From Prochloron didemni P4-Papua_New_Guinea (GTDB lineage Bacteria > Cyanobacteriota > Cyanobacteriia > Cyanobacteriales > Prochloraceae): a DNA stretch of 32,153 nt. Positions 1-7,762 of this stretch are shown here, piece by piece; position 1 is the first letter of the stretch, and each line of letters opens with the position of its first letter. The notes under the pieces are model-generated. The model made no database searches. It worked only from the letters and a program-made list of their open reading frames with translations, and was not told the origin of the DNA. Location of the stretch: NCBI GenBank assembly GCA_000252485.1, contig JH611072.1:1-32153 (forward strand), read 5' to 3'. A program made the position numbers and the translations under genes.

Positions 1-59
1 CGCTTCCCGATAACGTAGTTCCCATAAAGAGAACTTAGACTGGTCAGCTAGCCTTAGCT

Positions 60-863
60 TTAGGGCACGAAGCCCCGCTGCTTCAGCGCGGGGTGCTGAC
101 AAAGCGGTCTAATTGTCAAGTCATGATAGAATTCTTCTTGACACAACTCTACCTTAGATTGAGCAGACAGCAGCAATAAACCCCAAAATACTCCTACTCG
201 GTCTGGTTTAGCAAGGTCATTGGTAGAGGGAAATTTAGCTGCGGTCAAATATTGCAAGAGTTGGTCTAACTCAATCCAGGACTGACCCGGTGCCAGGCAA
301 GGGAAATCTAAAGCTAAAAACTTCTCTAATTGGGCCGCAACTTCAGTAAGATTTTCATTGTGAGCTAAGAGGGCGATCGCCCTGGCCGCTTCCCGACGAG
401 AACTGGCAGTTTTGCGAGAACGTTTGCTGCTGGGCTCCGCTTCTAACTCGGCTGCAATTTCTCGGATCTGGCCAATTAACTCCTGGAGGGTTACCCGGCG
501 TTTCTTGGCCGCAGGAGCAGATGCTCGCCTGCGGAGATGGCGTTCCAGAAACTGAGGCAACTTACCCTGACTGTCTCCTTCTGGCAGCAGTTGGGCATCT
601 TCTTCTGGTTCCTCTTCATCATCATCTTCCAGGCGTTTGAGAGTATCGGCTTTGAGCAACACCAACATGGAGGCCCACAAAAAAGCTTGTCCTGACTGGG
701 GTAAGTCTGGCTGACAGGGGGTGTCTCCAGCCTCCGTTAGTCCCAGTTCGCTCAAAAAGCGATCAATCACATCAATAACCTTCACGTCCCAAGGGTCGAT
801 TTCCCCCTGTTGAGCCAAGTCAATCAAAACGGCGATGGCGTTCTTTGCTGAAGTGGTAGTCAT
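60..863 (-). CDS. scpA: Segregation and condensation protein A (kleisin)
   Basis: This 267-residue protein matches ScpA, the kleisin that bridges SMC heads and, with ScpB, forms the bacterial condensin for chromosome segregation in the cytoplasm. The N-terminus (AIAVLIDLAQQGEIDPWDVK, then VIDVIDRFLSEL) is the conserved SMC-neck-binding region. An acidic linker (DDDEEEPEED, about residue 80) and a basic stretch follow. The C-terminal winged-helix part ends in LTIRPL. The length is normal for the family. The last roughly 12 residues (QHPALKQRGFVP) are encoded by a GC-rich palindromic repeat, so the native C-terminus was probably replaced. The gene lies 69 bp downstream of the LapA-like gene on the same strand and may be cotranscribed. 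No scpB is in the window. Confidence 0.9.
   Translation of the reverse strand: MTTTSAKNAIAVLIDLAQQGEIDPWDVKVIDVIDRFLSELGLTEAGDTPCQPDLPQSGQAFLWASMLVLLKADTLKRLEDDDEEEPEEDAQLLPEGDSQGKLPQFLERHLRRRASAPAAKKRRVTLQELIGQIREIAAELEAEPSSKRSRKTASSRREAARAIALLAHNENLTEVAAQLEKFLALDFPCLAPGQSWIELDQLLQYLTAAKFPSTNDLAKPDRVGVFWGLLLLSAQSKVELCQEEFYHDLTIRPLCQHPALKQRGFVP
64..96. repeat. GC-rich palindromic repeat in the scpA 3' end
   Basis: CCCCGC (73-78) pairs with GCGGGG (88-93) around a short loop. It encodes the terminal residues of ScpA. Similar GC-rich hairpins are widespread in cyanobacterial genomes and at ends of IS200/IS605-type elements; that link is from memory. It could also act as a transcript-end hairpin for scpA. 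Confidence 0.6.
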
Positions 864-932
864 TAAACCTCTTGCAAATTTTCCCTAGAGAGACTTTCCT
901 TTCCCCTTTCCCCGTTCCTTGTTCTTTCTTGC

Positions 933-1310
933 CTAACCAATCACTTTTACTTCCGTTGCCGTGGTATCTTGGGTAATTGCCTCAGAAGCAGGAAGCAATT
1001 GTTTCTGCTTTTCTAATTCCGCTTTCCATTGTTCTATTTCCTCTTCCAGAACTTGAATTTTTGTTTCTTGCGCTTGCACTTCCCGTTTGTTCTTGAAAGA
1101 GCTGACGCGAACTTGCAATCCAGTCCAGATACTAAACAGCCATGCCATGATTGCTCCAACACCCATAGACAAAAACAGTTCTATAGACAGGGGAGCTTGG
1201 ATTTCCTTACCAGGAATGATTCTGATGGGAACGGATTGAGTATTTTGGATAGTGAACAAGGCGAAAGCCAAACAAAAAATAAAGATAATCGTGAAGTTAA
1301 CTTGTCGCAT
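933..1310 (-). CDS. LapA-domain (DUF1049) membrane protein
   Basis: This is a 125-residue protein with two hydrophobic segments (about residues 5-25 and 43-63) separated by a short loop with the sequence IQNTQSVPIRI. A charged coiled coil follows (about 75-108, rich in E, K and Q). This is the layout of the lipopolysaccharide-assembly protein A (LapA/DUF1049) family, inner-membrane proteins involved in envelope assembly. The exact role in cyanobacteria is unknown. The start is supported by AGGAG eight bases upstream of the ATG. It precedes scpA on the same strand. The opposite-strand frame over this gene is judged a shadow. Confidence 0.75.
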   Translation of the reverse strand: MRQVNFTIIFIFCLAFALFTIQNTQSVPIRIIPGKEIQAPLSIELFLSMGVGAIMAWLFSIWTGLQVRVSSFKNKREVQAQETKIQVLEEEIEQWKAELEKQKQLLPASEAITQDTTATEVKVIG

Positions 1311-1362
1311 TAGCTCGCTCCTAGATGAAATTGCTCTAGACTAAACCTAGAATAGATATAGC

Positions 1363-1395
1363 AGTTGACAGTTGATAGTGGACAGTTGATAGTTA
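1363..1395. repeat. Short direct repeats of GTTGATAGT/GTTGACAGT type
   Basis: The unit CAGTTGAYAGT(T/G)G occurs three times in tandem. Related copies lie near 21970-21990 and 27110-27124. This is an intergenic low-complexity repeat with no coding potential. Confidence 0.6.
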
Positions 1396-1427
1396 TACAG
1401 CAACCTAGCGGTTGCTCTTACTCAATA

Positions 1428-1490
1428 CTAAACACGTTCATAGGCCGGATACATAGATGTACATATTGACCAAGAAACCCTATAATATAG
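1428..1490 (+). promoter_or_regulatory. Conserved 60-bp leader element, copy 1 (before pdxH)
   Basis: This block ends in a TATAAT box (1481-1486) and lies 22 bp before pdxH. It is closely matched by 21038-21099 in front of dapB. Both share AACAC, TTCATAGG, GATGTA, ATATTGA and CCAAGAAA in the same order, with a few substitutions and small gaps. It probably contains the pdxH promoter plus a shared upstream site or a small mobile element. No known operator was recognised. Confidence 0.55.
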
Positions 1491-1511
1491 CCGGGACGAG
1501 ATTCAGTTGGT

Positions 1512-2156
1512 ATGACACTATATGTTGCCGATTTACGTCAGAATTATACTCGCGCTGGATTGACTGAAGCAAATGCAGAGTCCAATCCTTTAGAACAGTT
1601 TAAGATTTGGTTTGCTGAAGCAGTCGCGGCTGAATTGTTGGAACCCAATGCCATGACCCTAGCCACGGCAGATGCAACTGGCCAGCCTTCCGCTAGAATA
1701 GTGCTGCTGAAAGGTTTTGACCAGAGAGGTCTTTGCTTTTATACCAATTATGAGAGCAGTAAAGGAAAGCAACTGGAAGAGAATCCAAGGGCGGCGATCG
1801 CCTTTTGGTGGGGAGAGTTAGAACGACAAGTGCGGATTGAGGGGCCAATAGAAAAGGTTTCTCGTGAAGAAACGGAAGAATATTTTTACAGTCGTCCCCG
1901 GGACTCTCAGTTGGGTGCTTGGGTATCCAATCAAAGTAGAGTAATTGAAAGTAGAGAAGTGTTGGATCGTAAATTTGAGCAATTAGAACAGGAGTATGAG
2001 GGTAAAATTATACCTTGTCCCCCACATTGGGGAGGGTATCGGCTTATTCCCAACCTCTTTGAATTTTGGCAGGGAAGACCCAGTCGCCTGCATGATCGCC
2101 TTCTCTATAGTTTGTTGGAAGATGGTAGTTGGAAAAGAGAAAGGTTATCCCCTTAG
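1512..2156 (+). CDS. pdxH: Pyridoxamine 5'-phosphate oxidase
   Basis: This 214-residue protein oxidises pyridoxine or pyridoxamine 5'-phosphate to pyridoxal 5'-phosphate using FMN and oxygen, the last step of vitamin B6 salvage in the cytosol. Family hallmarks are [10 protein letters not shown] (FMN-phosphate contacts), [13 protein letters not shown], the substrate-binding WVSNQS region and the C-terminal signature [14 protein letters not shown] followed by W.RERLSP. The length matches the family. It is transcribed towards psbA and ends against a tandem repeat and shared terminator. The upstream leader carries a TATAAT box and an element also found before dapB. Confidence 0.95.
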   Translation: MTLYVADLRQNYTRAGLTEANAESNPLEQFKIWFAEAVAAELLEPNAMTLATADATGQPSARIVLLKGFDQRGLCFYTNYESSKGKQLEENPRAAIAFWWGELERQVRIEGPIEKVSREETEEYFYSRPRDSQLGAWVSNQSRVIESREVLDRKFEQLEQEYEGKIIPCPPHWGGYRLIPNLFEFWQGRPSRLHDRLLYSLLEDGSWKRERLSP

Positions 2157-2265
2157 TTATTTTGTTATTTGTTATTGGTTGTTGGTTATTTGTTGTTTGT
2201 TATTTGTTATTGGTTGTTGGTTATTTGTTATTGGTTGTTGGTTGTTTATTGTTTATTGGTTGTTC
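2157..2265. repeat. TTGTTGG-type heptamer tandem repeat tract
   Basis: This is an irregular tract of GGTTGTT, GGTTATT and TGTTATT units straight after the pdxH stop codon. The same family appears on the other strand at 18411-18490 (as CCAACAA) and again at 31861-31930 and 32076-32112. It resembles cyanobacterial short tandemly repeated repetitive sequences. Confidence 0.85.
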
Positions 2266-2273
2266 GGTCACTG

Positions 2274-2293
2274 CCCTTCGACTTCGCTCAGGG
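2274..2293. repeat. CCCTTCGACTTCGCTCAGGG palindromic repeat
   Basis: This imperfect palindrome has a near-identical copy in opposite orientation at 30336-30355. It is a common intergenic repeat in cyanobacteria. Confidence 0.7.
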
Positions 2294-2331
2294 ACCGCGG
2301 CAGTCGAAGTGCAGTGCAGGCAACCAAAAAC

Positions 2332-2362
2332 AAAAAGCGCCCCCTAGAGGACGCTTTTTTTT
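2332..2362. terminator. Bidirectional terminator between pdxH and psbA
   Basis: AAAAAGCG (2332-2339) pairs with CGCTTTTT (2352-2359), with an inner CC/GG extension after one mismatch. It is T-rich on both strands: eight T on the plus side and TTTTTGTTTTT on the minus side. The position 20 bp past the psbA stop and downstream of pdxH fits a shared intrinsic terminator. Confidence 0.85.
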
Positions 2363-2381
2363 CTAATCAAAGATTAGAATC

Positions 2382-3464
2382 TTACCCGTTGATGGAAGGA
2401 GCAGTCAAAGCAACAGGAGCAGCTTCGCCAGCAGCCAAATCTAAGGGGAAGTTGTGAGCGTTACGCTCGTGCATTACTTCAAAGCCCAGGTTAGCGCGGT
2501 TCAATACATCTGCCCAGGTAGCAATTACATGACCTTGAGAGTCTAGAATTGACTGGTTGAAGTTGAAGCCGTTCAGGTTGAACGCCATGGTGCTGATGCC
2601 CATTGCGGTGAACCAGATGCCAATTACTGGCCATGCACCCAAGAAGAAGTGCAGTGCCCGGCTGTTGTTGAAGGATGCATATTGGAAGATGAGACGACCG
2701 AAGTAGCCGTGAGCTGCAACGATGTTGTAGGTCTCTTCTTCTTGACCGAACTTGTAACCGTAGTTTTGAGATTCGGTTTCGGTGGTCTCACGTACTAAGG
2801 AAGAAGTTACCAAAGAACCGTGCATTGCGGAGAATAATGCCCCACCGAATACACCTGCTACTCCCAACATGTGGAAGGGGTGCATCAAGATGTTGTGCTC
2901 TGCTTGGAACACGAACATGAAGTTGAAGGTTCCGCTAATACCCAAAGGCATGCCATCGGAGAAAGAACCTTGGCCTACGGGGTAGATCAAGAATACTGCG
3001 GTTGCTGCAGATACAGGTGCGCTGTAGGCTACGCAGATCCAAGGACGCATTCCTAAGCGGTAGCTGTACTCCCACTGACGACCCATGTAAGAGAAGATTC
3101 CAATCAAGAAGTGGAATACTACTAACTGGTAAGGTCCGCCATTGTAGAGCCATTCATCCAAGGATGCTGCTTCCCACATGGGGTATAAGTGCAGACCGAT
3201 CGCGTTGGAAGAAGGTACAACTGCGCCGGAAATGATGTTGTTTCCGTAGAGCAAGGAACCTGCTACTGGCTCACGGATTCCATCGATGTCTACTGGAGGT
3301 GCAGCGATGAAAGCGATGATGAAGCAGGTAGTTGCGGTGAGCAGGCAGGGAATCATCAGGACACCGAACCAGCCTACATACAGGCGGTTGTCGGTGGAGG
3401 TGATCCAGCTGCAGAACTGCTCCCATGCCGAAGCGTTTTCACGCTGTTGGAGGGTAGTTGTCAT
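2382..3464 (-). CDS. psbA: Photosystem II reaction centre protein D1
   Basis: This is a full 360-residue D1, the thylakoid-membrane subunit that binds P680, pheophytin, QB and most of the Mn4CaO5 cluster. All key residues sit at canonical positions: Y161 (TyrZ), D170, E189, H190, H198 (P680), H215 and H272 (iron), S264 and F255 (QB pocket), H332, E333, H337, D342 and A344. C-terminal processing after A344 would remove a 16-residue tail. Residue 130 is Gln, the form typical of the standard/low-light D1 rather than the high-light Glu130 form. Codon choice looks highly optimised. It has a strong upstream promoter and a downstream terminator. Other psbA copies would be expected elsewhere in the genome. 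Confidence 0.98.
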   Translation of the reverse strand: MTTTLQQRENASAWEQFCSWITSTDNRLYVGWFGVLMIPCLLTATTCFIIAFIAAPPVDIDGIREPVAGSLLYGNNIISGAVVPSSNAIGLHLYPMWEAASLDEWLYNGGPYQLVVFHFLIGIFSYMGRQWEYSYRLGMRPWICVAYSAPVSAATAVFLIYPVGQGSFSDGMPLGISGTFNFMFVFQAEHNILMHPFHMLGVAGVFGGALFSAMHGSLVTSSLVRETTETESQNYGYKFGQEEETYNIVAAHGYFGRLIFQYASFNNSRALHFFLGAWPVIGIWFTAMGISTMAFNLNGFNFNQSILDSQGHVIATWADVLNRANLGFEVMHERNAHNFPLDLAAGEAAPVALTAPSING

Positions 3465-3512
3465 GTGCTTATGATTGCTATTGAATTATCAAGGTACTCA
3501 ACCTATGTTTTT

Positions 3513-3541
3513 AGATTAGAGAGTATTTTTCTTTTTGTCAA
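3513..3541 (-). promoter_or_regulatory. psbA promoter
   Basis: On the minus strand TTGACA (3541-3536) is followed after exactly 17 bp by TAATCT (3518-3513). The start codon lies about 50 bp further down. This matches a sigma-70-type light-driven psbA promoter. The transcription start itself is not shown by sequence. Confidence 0.8.
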
Positions 3542-3635
3542 GGGTTTTAACGAAATATTTCTTAATGTAAAGTATAATTATTGCTTATCATCCAGGAAAA
3601 ACCTCAACAGTCCTACAATAAGCCATCGCACAAGT

Positions 3636-3890
3636 TCAAATTGCCTGGAATTGCTCCCCCATTCCTTTAATAGATTTAGGCTCCACAATAACGGAACTTT
3701 CTGAGTCAGGGATAACAGAGCCAATAGCATAAGCCTTGATTCCCATCTCCTTAATTTTGGCGATCGCCCCATCCACATCATTGGAGCTGCAAAAAATACC
3801 CAGAGAGGGAGCCGAGTTACTAGGACTAAGCATATCCCGAACTTGAGCGATTTCCCCACCAGGTATGGAAATAGTGGGACTTAAAGGAAA
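3636..3890 (-). pseudogene. Fragment resembling a PurM/AIR-synthase-like C-terminal domain
   Basis: The frame reads TISIPGGEIAQVRDMLSP, then APSLGIFCSSNDVDGAIAKI and GIKAYAIGSVIP. The layout (a G-I-F strand, a helix with DVDGAI, then GIKAYAIGSV) resembles the end of PurM-like synthetases, where a helix precedes a G.AYVIG strand. No ATP-binding N-terminal half precedes it; the frame upstream of about 3890 is an unrelated hydrophobic stretch. It is read as a 5'-truncated gene remnant. The family assignment is tentative. Confidence 0.35.
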
Positions 3891-4071
3891 AATAAGAGCA
3901 AAGTAGTGTATAATAGAGAGCAAGTAGATATTCAACGTCAACCAAACCCTCATGAGAGAGACAACCCCCTCAGCCATGCCCCCATGCTTTGAAAATTGGT
4001 GCAAAAAGTTCGATGATTGTTTCAAAACTAAAGCGCAGAAAAGTGGGTTCAGACATTATTTAGGGGGATTG

Positions 4072-4338
4072 TTAGAGCGATGGTTCCACATTTCTATCTT
4101 CCCTAACTCTAATTTCTGCCCTAAGAAAGTAGTGTATTTTCTCCCAAGTCCCATCCGAGTCCCATAAACGAAAATAGTAATAAACAGTTTGCCAAACAGG
4201 AAAGTCATGAGGTAGATATCTCCACGGACAACCAGACCGATCCTGAAGCATTAGAGGCCAGTAGTACAGCCATGTCTTTCCGTTTTTATAATTGGCTGAC
4301 CAACAATACTGACGTTTTTGACGAATTCTAAAGCCAGT
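4072..4338 (-). pseudogene. IS5-family transposase remnant (N-terminal region)
   Basis: A short minus-strand frame (ATG at 4251, stop at 4072; open upstream to 4338) reads [20 protein letters not shown], then [14 protein letters not shown]. This is the well-conserved N-terminal region of IS5-group DDE transposases, normally written as [19 protein letters not shown]...G.WE.IH. The DDE catalytic part is missing and the frame ends after 59 residues, so this is a dead fragment. It is too short to appear in ordinary gene calls. Confidence 0.8.
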
Positions 4339-4351
4339 TTAGGCTTTATTT

Positions 4352-4375
4352 GGGCTTAAATTTTGTTTAAGTCCC
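4352..4375. other. Inverted repeat GGGCTTAAA / TTTAAGTCCC
   Basis: Nine of ten bases pair, with one bulge, around a TTTTG loop. No T-run follows on either strand, so it is not an obvious terminator. It lies between the transposase remnant and the signalling locus and may be an element end or an operator. Confidence 0.4.
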
Positions 4376-4402
4376 GATAGGAAAAAATAATAATTTTTTT
4401 TA

Positions 4403-4430
4403 TTGTTTTGGAGCAATATCTATGTATACT
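4403..4430 (+). promoter_or_regulatory. Possible promoter of the signalling locus
   Basis: TTGTTT (4403-4408) and TATACT (4425-4430) are 16 bp apart, about 115 bp before the lipoprotein start. The -35 match is weak. It is offered only as the best candidate in the region. Confidence 0.3.
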
Positions 4431-4546
4431 AAAGCAAAGAACAGCTAAGTAAAAATACTACCTCTTCCAGAAACTCTTCACTTACTTGCATTTTCTTTGA
4501 AAATATGATAAATACTAACTTGCGATCGAGTAATAGAGAGAAAGTT

Positions 4547-5584
4547 ATGAAAAAGAGAAAAACTAAGTTTAAAGCCATCTTATCTTTCCTCGTGGCACAG
4601 GCATCTTGCCTGTTCGTAGGAACCCTGGCTTTTACCCTAGCCCTGAATGGATGTGTAGGTGGAAGCAACAAACTAACAACCATGAAAGTTGCTATTACTC
4701 ACTGGCCAGGATTTGACATCATTCTCTATGCTCAAGAAGCAGGTTTATTTGCCAAACGGGGACTGAATGTAGATTTAATCCGTTTTGAAAATCAGCTAGA
4801 TTCTTCTCGGGCAGTTCTTCAGGGGTCTTTAGATGCAGCTTTTATTACGATGACAGATGCCATGCAGGTGGATTCAGGTAAAAACAAACCCGCTTTTGTC
4901 TTAGTAACTGACATTTCTGCTGGTTCTGACGGTATTGTTGCACAAAAATCAATTCAGTCAGTAAACGACCTCAGGGGGAAAAAGGTTGGAGCAAAGCTAG
5001 GTACAGTTAATCATCTGATTCTCTTAGAAGCCCTGGCAGCTGCAAAAATACCTCCAAGTGCAATAGAAATTGTAGATGTTTCTAATGAAATTGGCTATTA
5101 TGAAATAAAGAAAGGAAATTTAGATGCGACGGTAATCTGGGAACCTCTATTGAGCGAGACAGCAAAAGCAATAGATGGCAACATTATATTTACAACAAAG
5201 GACTTGGACAGCTTGGTAATTGATGGTGTCTTAACTCGGTCAAGCTTTGTAAAAGAAAATAAAGAAGAATTGACCAAATTTATTTTGGCTTGGTTTGATG
5301 TGATGCATGCGGTAGAAACCAAACCTAATGAAGTATTTACTGTAGTAAGCAAACAACTAGGACAAACTGAGGAATCCTATGCTAGCAACTACGCAGGACT
5401 AAAAAAAGGAGATATTGACTTAAATAGGCGCATGTTTAAACCACAAGGTCGCTTAGAAGAAGCAATGGAAGAAACTGTAGAATTGTTAAGCAAAGACCAG
5501 CGTCATGGTCGGATTCTTAGGAAAGTGGACATCAATGGAGAAGCAGTAACTGCAGCAATGGAGGCATGGAAACCATTAAATTAA
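4547..5584 (+). CDS. NMT1/THI5-like periplasmic substrate-binding lipoprotein
   Basis: This 345-residue protein is of the SsuA/ThiY/NMT1 periplasmic-binding class. KVAITHWPGFDIILYAQEAG and LFAKRGLNVDLIRFEN form the first lobe. QGSLDAAFITMTDAM, NDLRGKKVGAKLGTVNHLIL and GNLDATVIWEPLL are typical of the fold. The start at 4547 is chosen because a lipoprotein signal peptide (KKRKTKFK, hydrophobic core, LALNGC with Cys36) begins there after GAGAGAAAG; the frame is open 14 codons further up. No permease or ATPase gene is adjacent. Instead a sensor kinase follows after 57 bp, which suggests a ligand-sensing role. The ligand is not predictable. The signal-peptide core contains an inserted palindromic repeat. 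Confidence 0.85.
   Translation: MKKRKTKFKAILSFLVAQASCLFVGTLAFTLALNGCVGGSNKLTTMKVAITHWPGFDIILYAQEAGLFAKRGLNVDLIRFENQLDSSRAVLQGSLDAAFITMTDAMQVDSGKNKPAFVLVTDISAGSDGIVAQKSIQSVNDLRGKKVGAKLGTVNHLILLEALAAAKIPPSAIEIVDVSNEIGYYEIKKGNLDATVIWEPLLSETAKAIDGNIIFTTKDLDSLVIDGVLTRSSFVKENKEELTKFILAWFDVMHAVETKPNEVFTVVSKQLGQTEESYASNYAGLKKGDIDLNRRMFKPQGRLEEAMEETVELLSKDQRHGRILRKVDINGEAVTAAMEAWKPLN
4597..4613. repeat. ACAGGCATCTTGCCTGT palindrome inside the signal peptide
   Basis: ACAGGCA/TGCCTGT is a perfect inverted repeat around a 3-bp centre. The flanks (GTGGC on the left) match those of two other copies, at 9185-9201 and 11191-11207, in opposite orientation. Here it encodes part of the hydrophobic core (AQASCLF), so hydrophobicity is preserved. 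Confidence 0.8.
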
Positions 5585-5626
5585 CTTAGGATTAAAGCAT
5601 TAACTGCAGCAATTGAGGTATGGAAA
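5541..5626 (+). repeat. Partial tandem duplication of the lipoprotein gene 3' end
   Basis: Positions 5541-5572 (end of the lipoprotein gene) and 5595-5626 (intergenic) match at 29 of 32 bases. The second copy runs directly into AAAGGAGG, which serves the kinase start. Confidence 0.85.
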
Positions 5627-5641
5627 GGAGGCATGGAAACA

Positions 5642-7303
5642 ATGAAATACTCTGGGCTATTTAAGGGCAGTTTGTCTAGGCAACTTCTAGCTGGCTTCGG
5701 TCTTTCCCTAATCACGGTGGGAGCAGCTACCCTTGGAATTAATTACCTTTTGATCCGTTCTGATTTAGAAGATCAAGTTGAACAAAGAGCGCAATCTATT
5801 ACCCAAGGTTTAGTATTTGCTACAGAAGGGGCAATTGAAGTAGGCTATGATAGCATCTTGCGGCGAGTCGTGCAAAATTATTCGACTTTCCCTGCAGTGG
5901 AAGAAATAGCAGTTGTAAGGCCAAACGGTGAAACATTGGCTAATAGCGAAGAGTTAACACCAACAAGAAACCGTCCCTATAGATTAATTCGTCCGGAACT
6001 GGCAACTGCAATGGATGAAGCTGCTAACAGTAGTGATGAAATTAGCTTACGCAAAACAATCGACAACAAAAAAGTTTTGGTACAAATATTTCCCTTTAGC
6101 AGTGTTTTGTTTGGAACCTCAGAACGTAGGGGTTTAGCGATAGTGATCGTGGATCTCCAGGAGATGGAGGAGGAGATTTGGAAAACTTTCTCCACTTCTA
6201 CGCTCACTCTCTTGAGTGGGATATTGATAATCTTGGTTGTAATGGGAATTTTAATTGAAAAAACTACTCTCGGACCATTGAACAAACTGAACCAAGCAGT
6301 TGAATTAAGTCTTGACTTGGGATTGTTTGAACTTCCCGAACCCATGCCTCAAAATGAGATTGCTTTTTTGACTACTACTTTTGACAAGGTTTTTAAACAA
6401 GCAAAGGAGTCAGAAAAATCTCTACGGCAGTTAAATGTAGAATTGGACCAAAGAGTTCAAGCCCGCACTTCTGAGTTACTGCAAGCTAACAAACAATTAG
6501 GTGATGAGATTGTGGAGCGCAAAAAAGTTGAACAAGATTTGCGCCAATTCACCTCCAAACTAGAACAAAGCAACCGCGAGTTACAAGACTTTGCTTACGT
6601 TGCTTCCCATGACCTACAGGAACCGCTGCGGAAAATTCAAGCATTTGGCGATCGCCTCAAGGCAAAATGCGGCGATGCAATAAGTGATAAAGGAAAGGAT
6701 TACCTAGAAAGAATGCAGAGTGCCGCTAATCGGGCACAAACCTTAATTAATGATCTCCTAGCTTTTTCCAGAGTAACCAGCAAAGCACAACCGTTTGTTG
6801 AGGCAAATCTAAACAAGATAGTGCAAGGGGTTTTATCGGATCTCGAAGTGCGCATTGAAGAAACAAAAGCCAAAATAGATCTTGGAGATTTACCAACTCT
6901 TGAGGCCGATAGACTGCAAATGCGACAATTACTCCAAAACCTCATTGGTAATGCCCTGAAGTATCGTAAAGAAGATGTAAATCCGGAGATTGAGATTAAG
7001 GCAAATTTATATGAAGAGAAGATTGAAGATTCTAATGGAGAAAAGATTCTCAAGGACATGTATCGCATTACTGTTGCCGATAATGGTATTGGTTTTGATG
7101 AAAAATATGTAGATAAGATATTTACTGTGTTTCAACGATTACACGGTCGCAAAACTTATGAAGGCACTGGCGTAGGATTAGCTATTTGCCGTAAAATAGT
7201 CGAACGGCACAACGGCGAGATTACCGCAACAAGTACCCCAGGAAAAGGCTCCACTTTTATTGTGACAATTCCTGCAAAACAAACTACTGATGAGAGTACA
7301 TGA
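5642..7303 (+). CDS. Membrane sensor histidine kinase
   Basis: The first transmembrane helix is at about residues 15-36. A periplasmic sensor of about 145 residues follows, then a second helix (about 185-205), a HAMP-like linker (GPLNKLNQAVE, NEIAFLTTTFDKV) and a coiled coil. A HisKA domain carries the phospho-acceptor in ASHDLQEPL (His323). A HATPase domain has QLLQNLIGNALKYR (N box), DNGIGFD (G1), FTVFQRLHGR (F) and GTGVGLAI (G2). All catalytic motifs look intact. The second ATG (5642) is preferred because GGAGG lies 10 bases before it and only 1 base before the first ATG (5633). The gene overlaps the next by ATGA. Context suggests the upstream lipoprotein presents a ligand to the periplasmic domain. 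Confidence 0.92.
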   Translation: MKYSGLFKGSLSRQLLAGFGLSLITVGAATLGINYLLIRSDLEDQVEQRAQSITQGLVFATEGAIEVGYDSILRRVVQNYSTFPAVEEIAVVRPNGETLANSEELTPTRNRPYRLIRPELATAMDEAANSSDEISLRKTIDNKKVLVQIFPFSSVLFGTSERRGLAIVIVDLQEMEEEIWKTFSTSTLTLLSGILIILVVMGILIEKTTLGPLNKLNQAVELSLDLGLFELPEPMPQNEIAFLTTTFDKVFKQAKESEKSLRQLNVELDQRVQARTSELLQANKQLGDEIVERKKVEQDLRQFTSKLEQSNRELQDFAYVASHDLQEPLRKIQAFGDRLKAKCGDAISDKGKDYLERMQSAANRAQTLINDLLAFSRVTSKAQPFVEANLNKIVQGVLSDLEVRIEETKAKIDLGDLPTLEADRLQMRQLLQNLIGNALKYRKEDVNPEIEIKANLYEEKIEDSNGEKILKDMYRITVADNGIGFDEKYVDKIFTVFQRLHGRKTYEGTGVGLAICRKIVERHNGEITATSTPGKGSTFIVTIPAKQTTDEST

Positions 7304-7761
7304 TGAGAAAAGACGGACAAAGAATTATTATTCTAGTGGCAGACGATGACGAAGATGATCGTTTCTTGATGGAGGAAGCCCTCGAAGAAAACGAATTAGG
7401 AGACGTTTATTTCGTTGAGGATGGAGAGGGGCTGATGGATTATCTTCACCATCGAGGTAAACATAGCGATCCCGATTTTTCCCCTCGTCCCAGTCTGATC
7501 ATCTTGGATCTGAATATGCCCAGAAAAGATGGAAGGGAAGCTCTCAAAGAGATTAAAGAAGACCAAGAACTGAAGAAAATACCAGTGGTAGTTTTGACTA
7601 CCTCTAAAGCAGAAGAAGATATCTTTCGGACTTACGATCTGGGGGTAAATTCTTTCATTGCCAAACCAGTAACATTCGAATCAATGGTAGCAATCATGAA
7701 AACGTTGGGACTCTACTGGTTTGGACTGGTAGAATTACCTACCAAAATTGAAGGGGGTTAA
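7300..7761 (+). CDS. Rcp1-like single-domain response regulator
   Basis: This 153-residue stand-alone receiver has the acidic pair in VADDDEDD, phospho-acceptor Asp70 in LIILDLNMPR, the Thr switch in VVVLTTSKAEED and Lys in FIAKPVTF. The extended beta-alpha loop (DYLHHRGKHSDPDFSPRP) and the C-terminal tail with YWF are typical of Rcp1, the partner of cyanobacterial phytochrome-type kinases. There is no output domain, so it probably shuttles phosphate or binds a partner protein. It overlaps the kinase stop by 4 bp (ATGA), implying translational coupling, and is the likely cognate regulator. Confidence 0.93.
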   Translation: MMRKDGQRIIILVADDDEDDRFLMEEALEENELGDVYFVEDGEGLMDYLHHRGKHSDPDFSPRPSLIILDLNMPRKDGREALKEIKEDQELKKIPVVVLTTSKAEEDIFRTYDLGVNSFIAKPVTFESMVAIMKTLGLYWFGLVELPTKIEGG

Positions 7762-7762
7762 G

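Noticed and set aside
1029-1313. Plus-strand frame of 94 codons over the LapA-like gene
   Set aside because: It is antisense to a well-supported gene and shows no recognisable protein features.
1458-1475. NtcA site (GTA-N8-TAC) before pdxH
   Set aside because: GTA is followed after eight bases by CCA (and by GTC in the dapB copy), not TAC.
2129-2457. Frames rich in Leu/Val/Tyr/Cys after pdxH that look like membrane proteins
   Set aside because: They arise from translation of the GGTTGTT/GGTTATT tandem repeat.
3189-3704. Plus-strand frame of 171 codons over the psbA start and upstream region
   Set aside because: It is antisense to psbA, whose codon bias creates long opposite frames.
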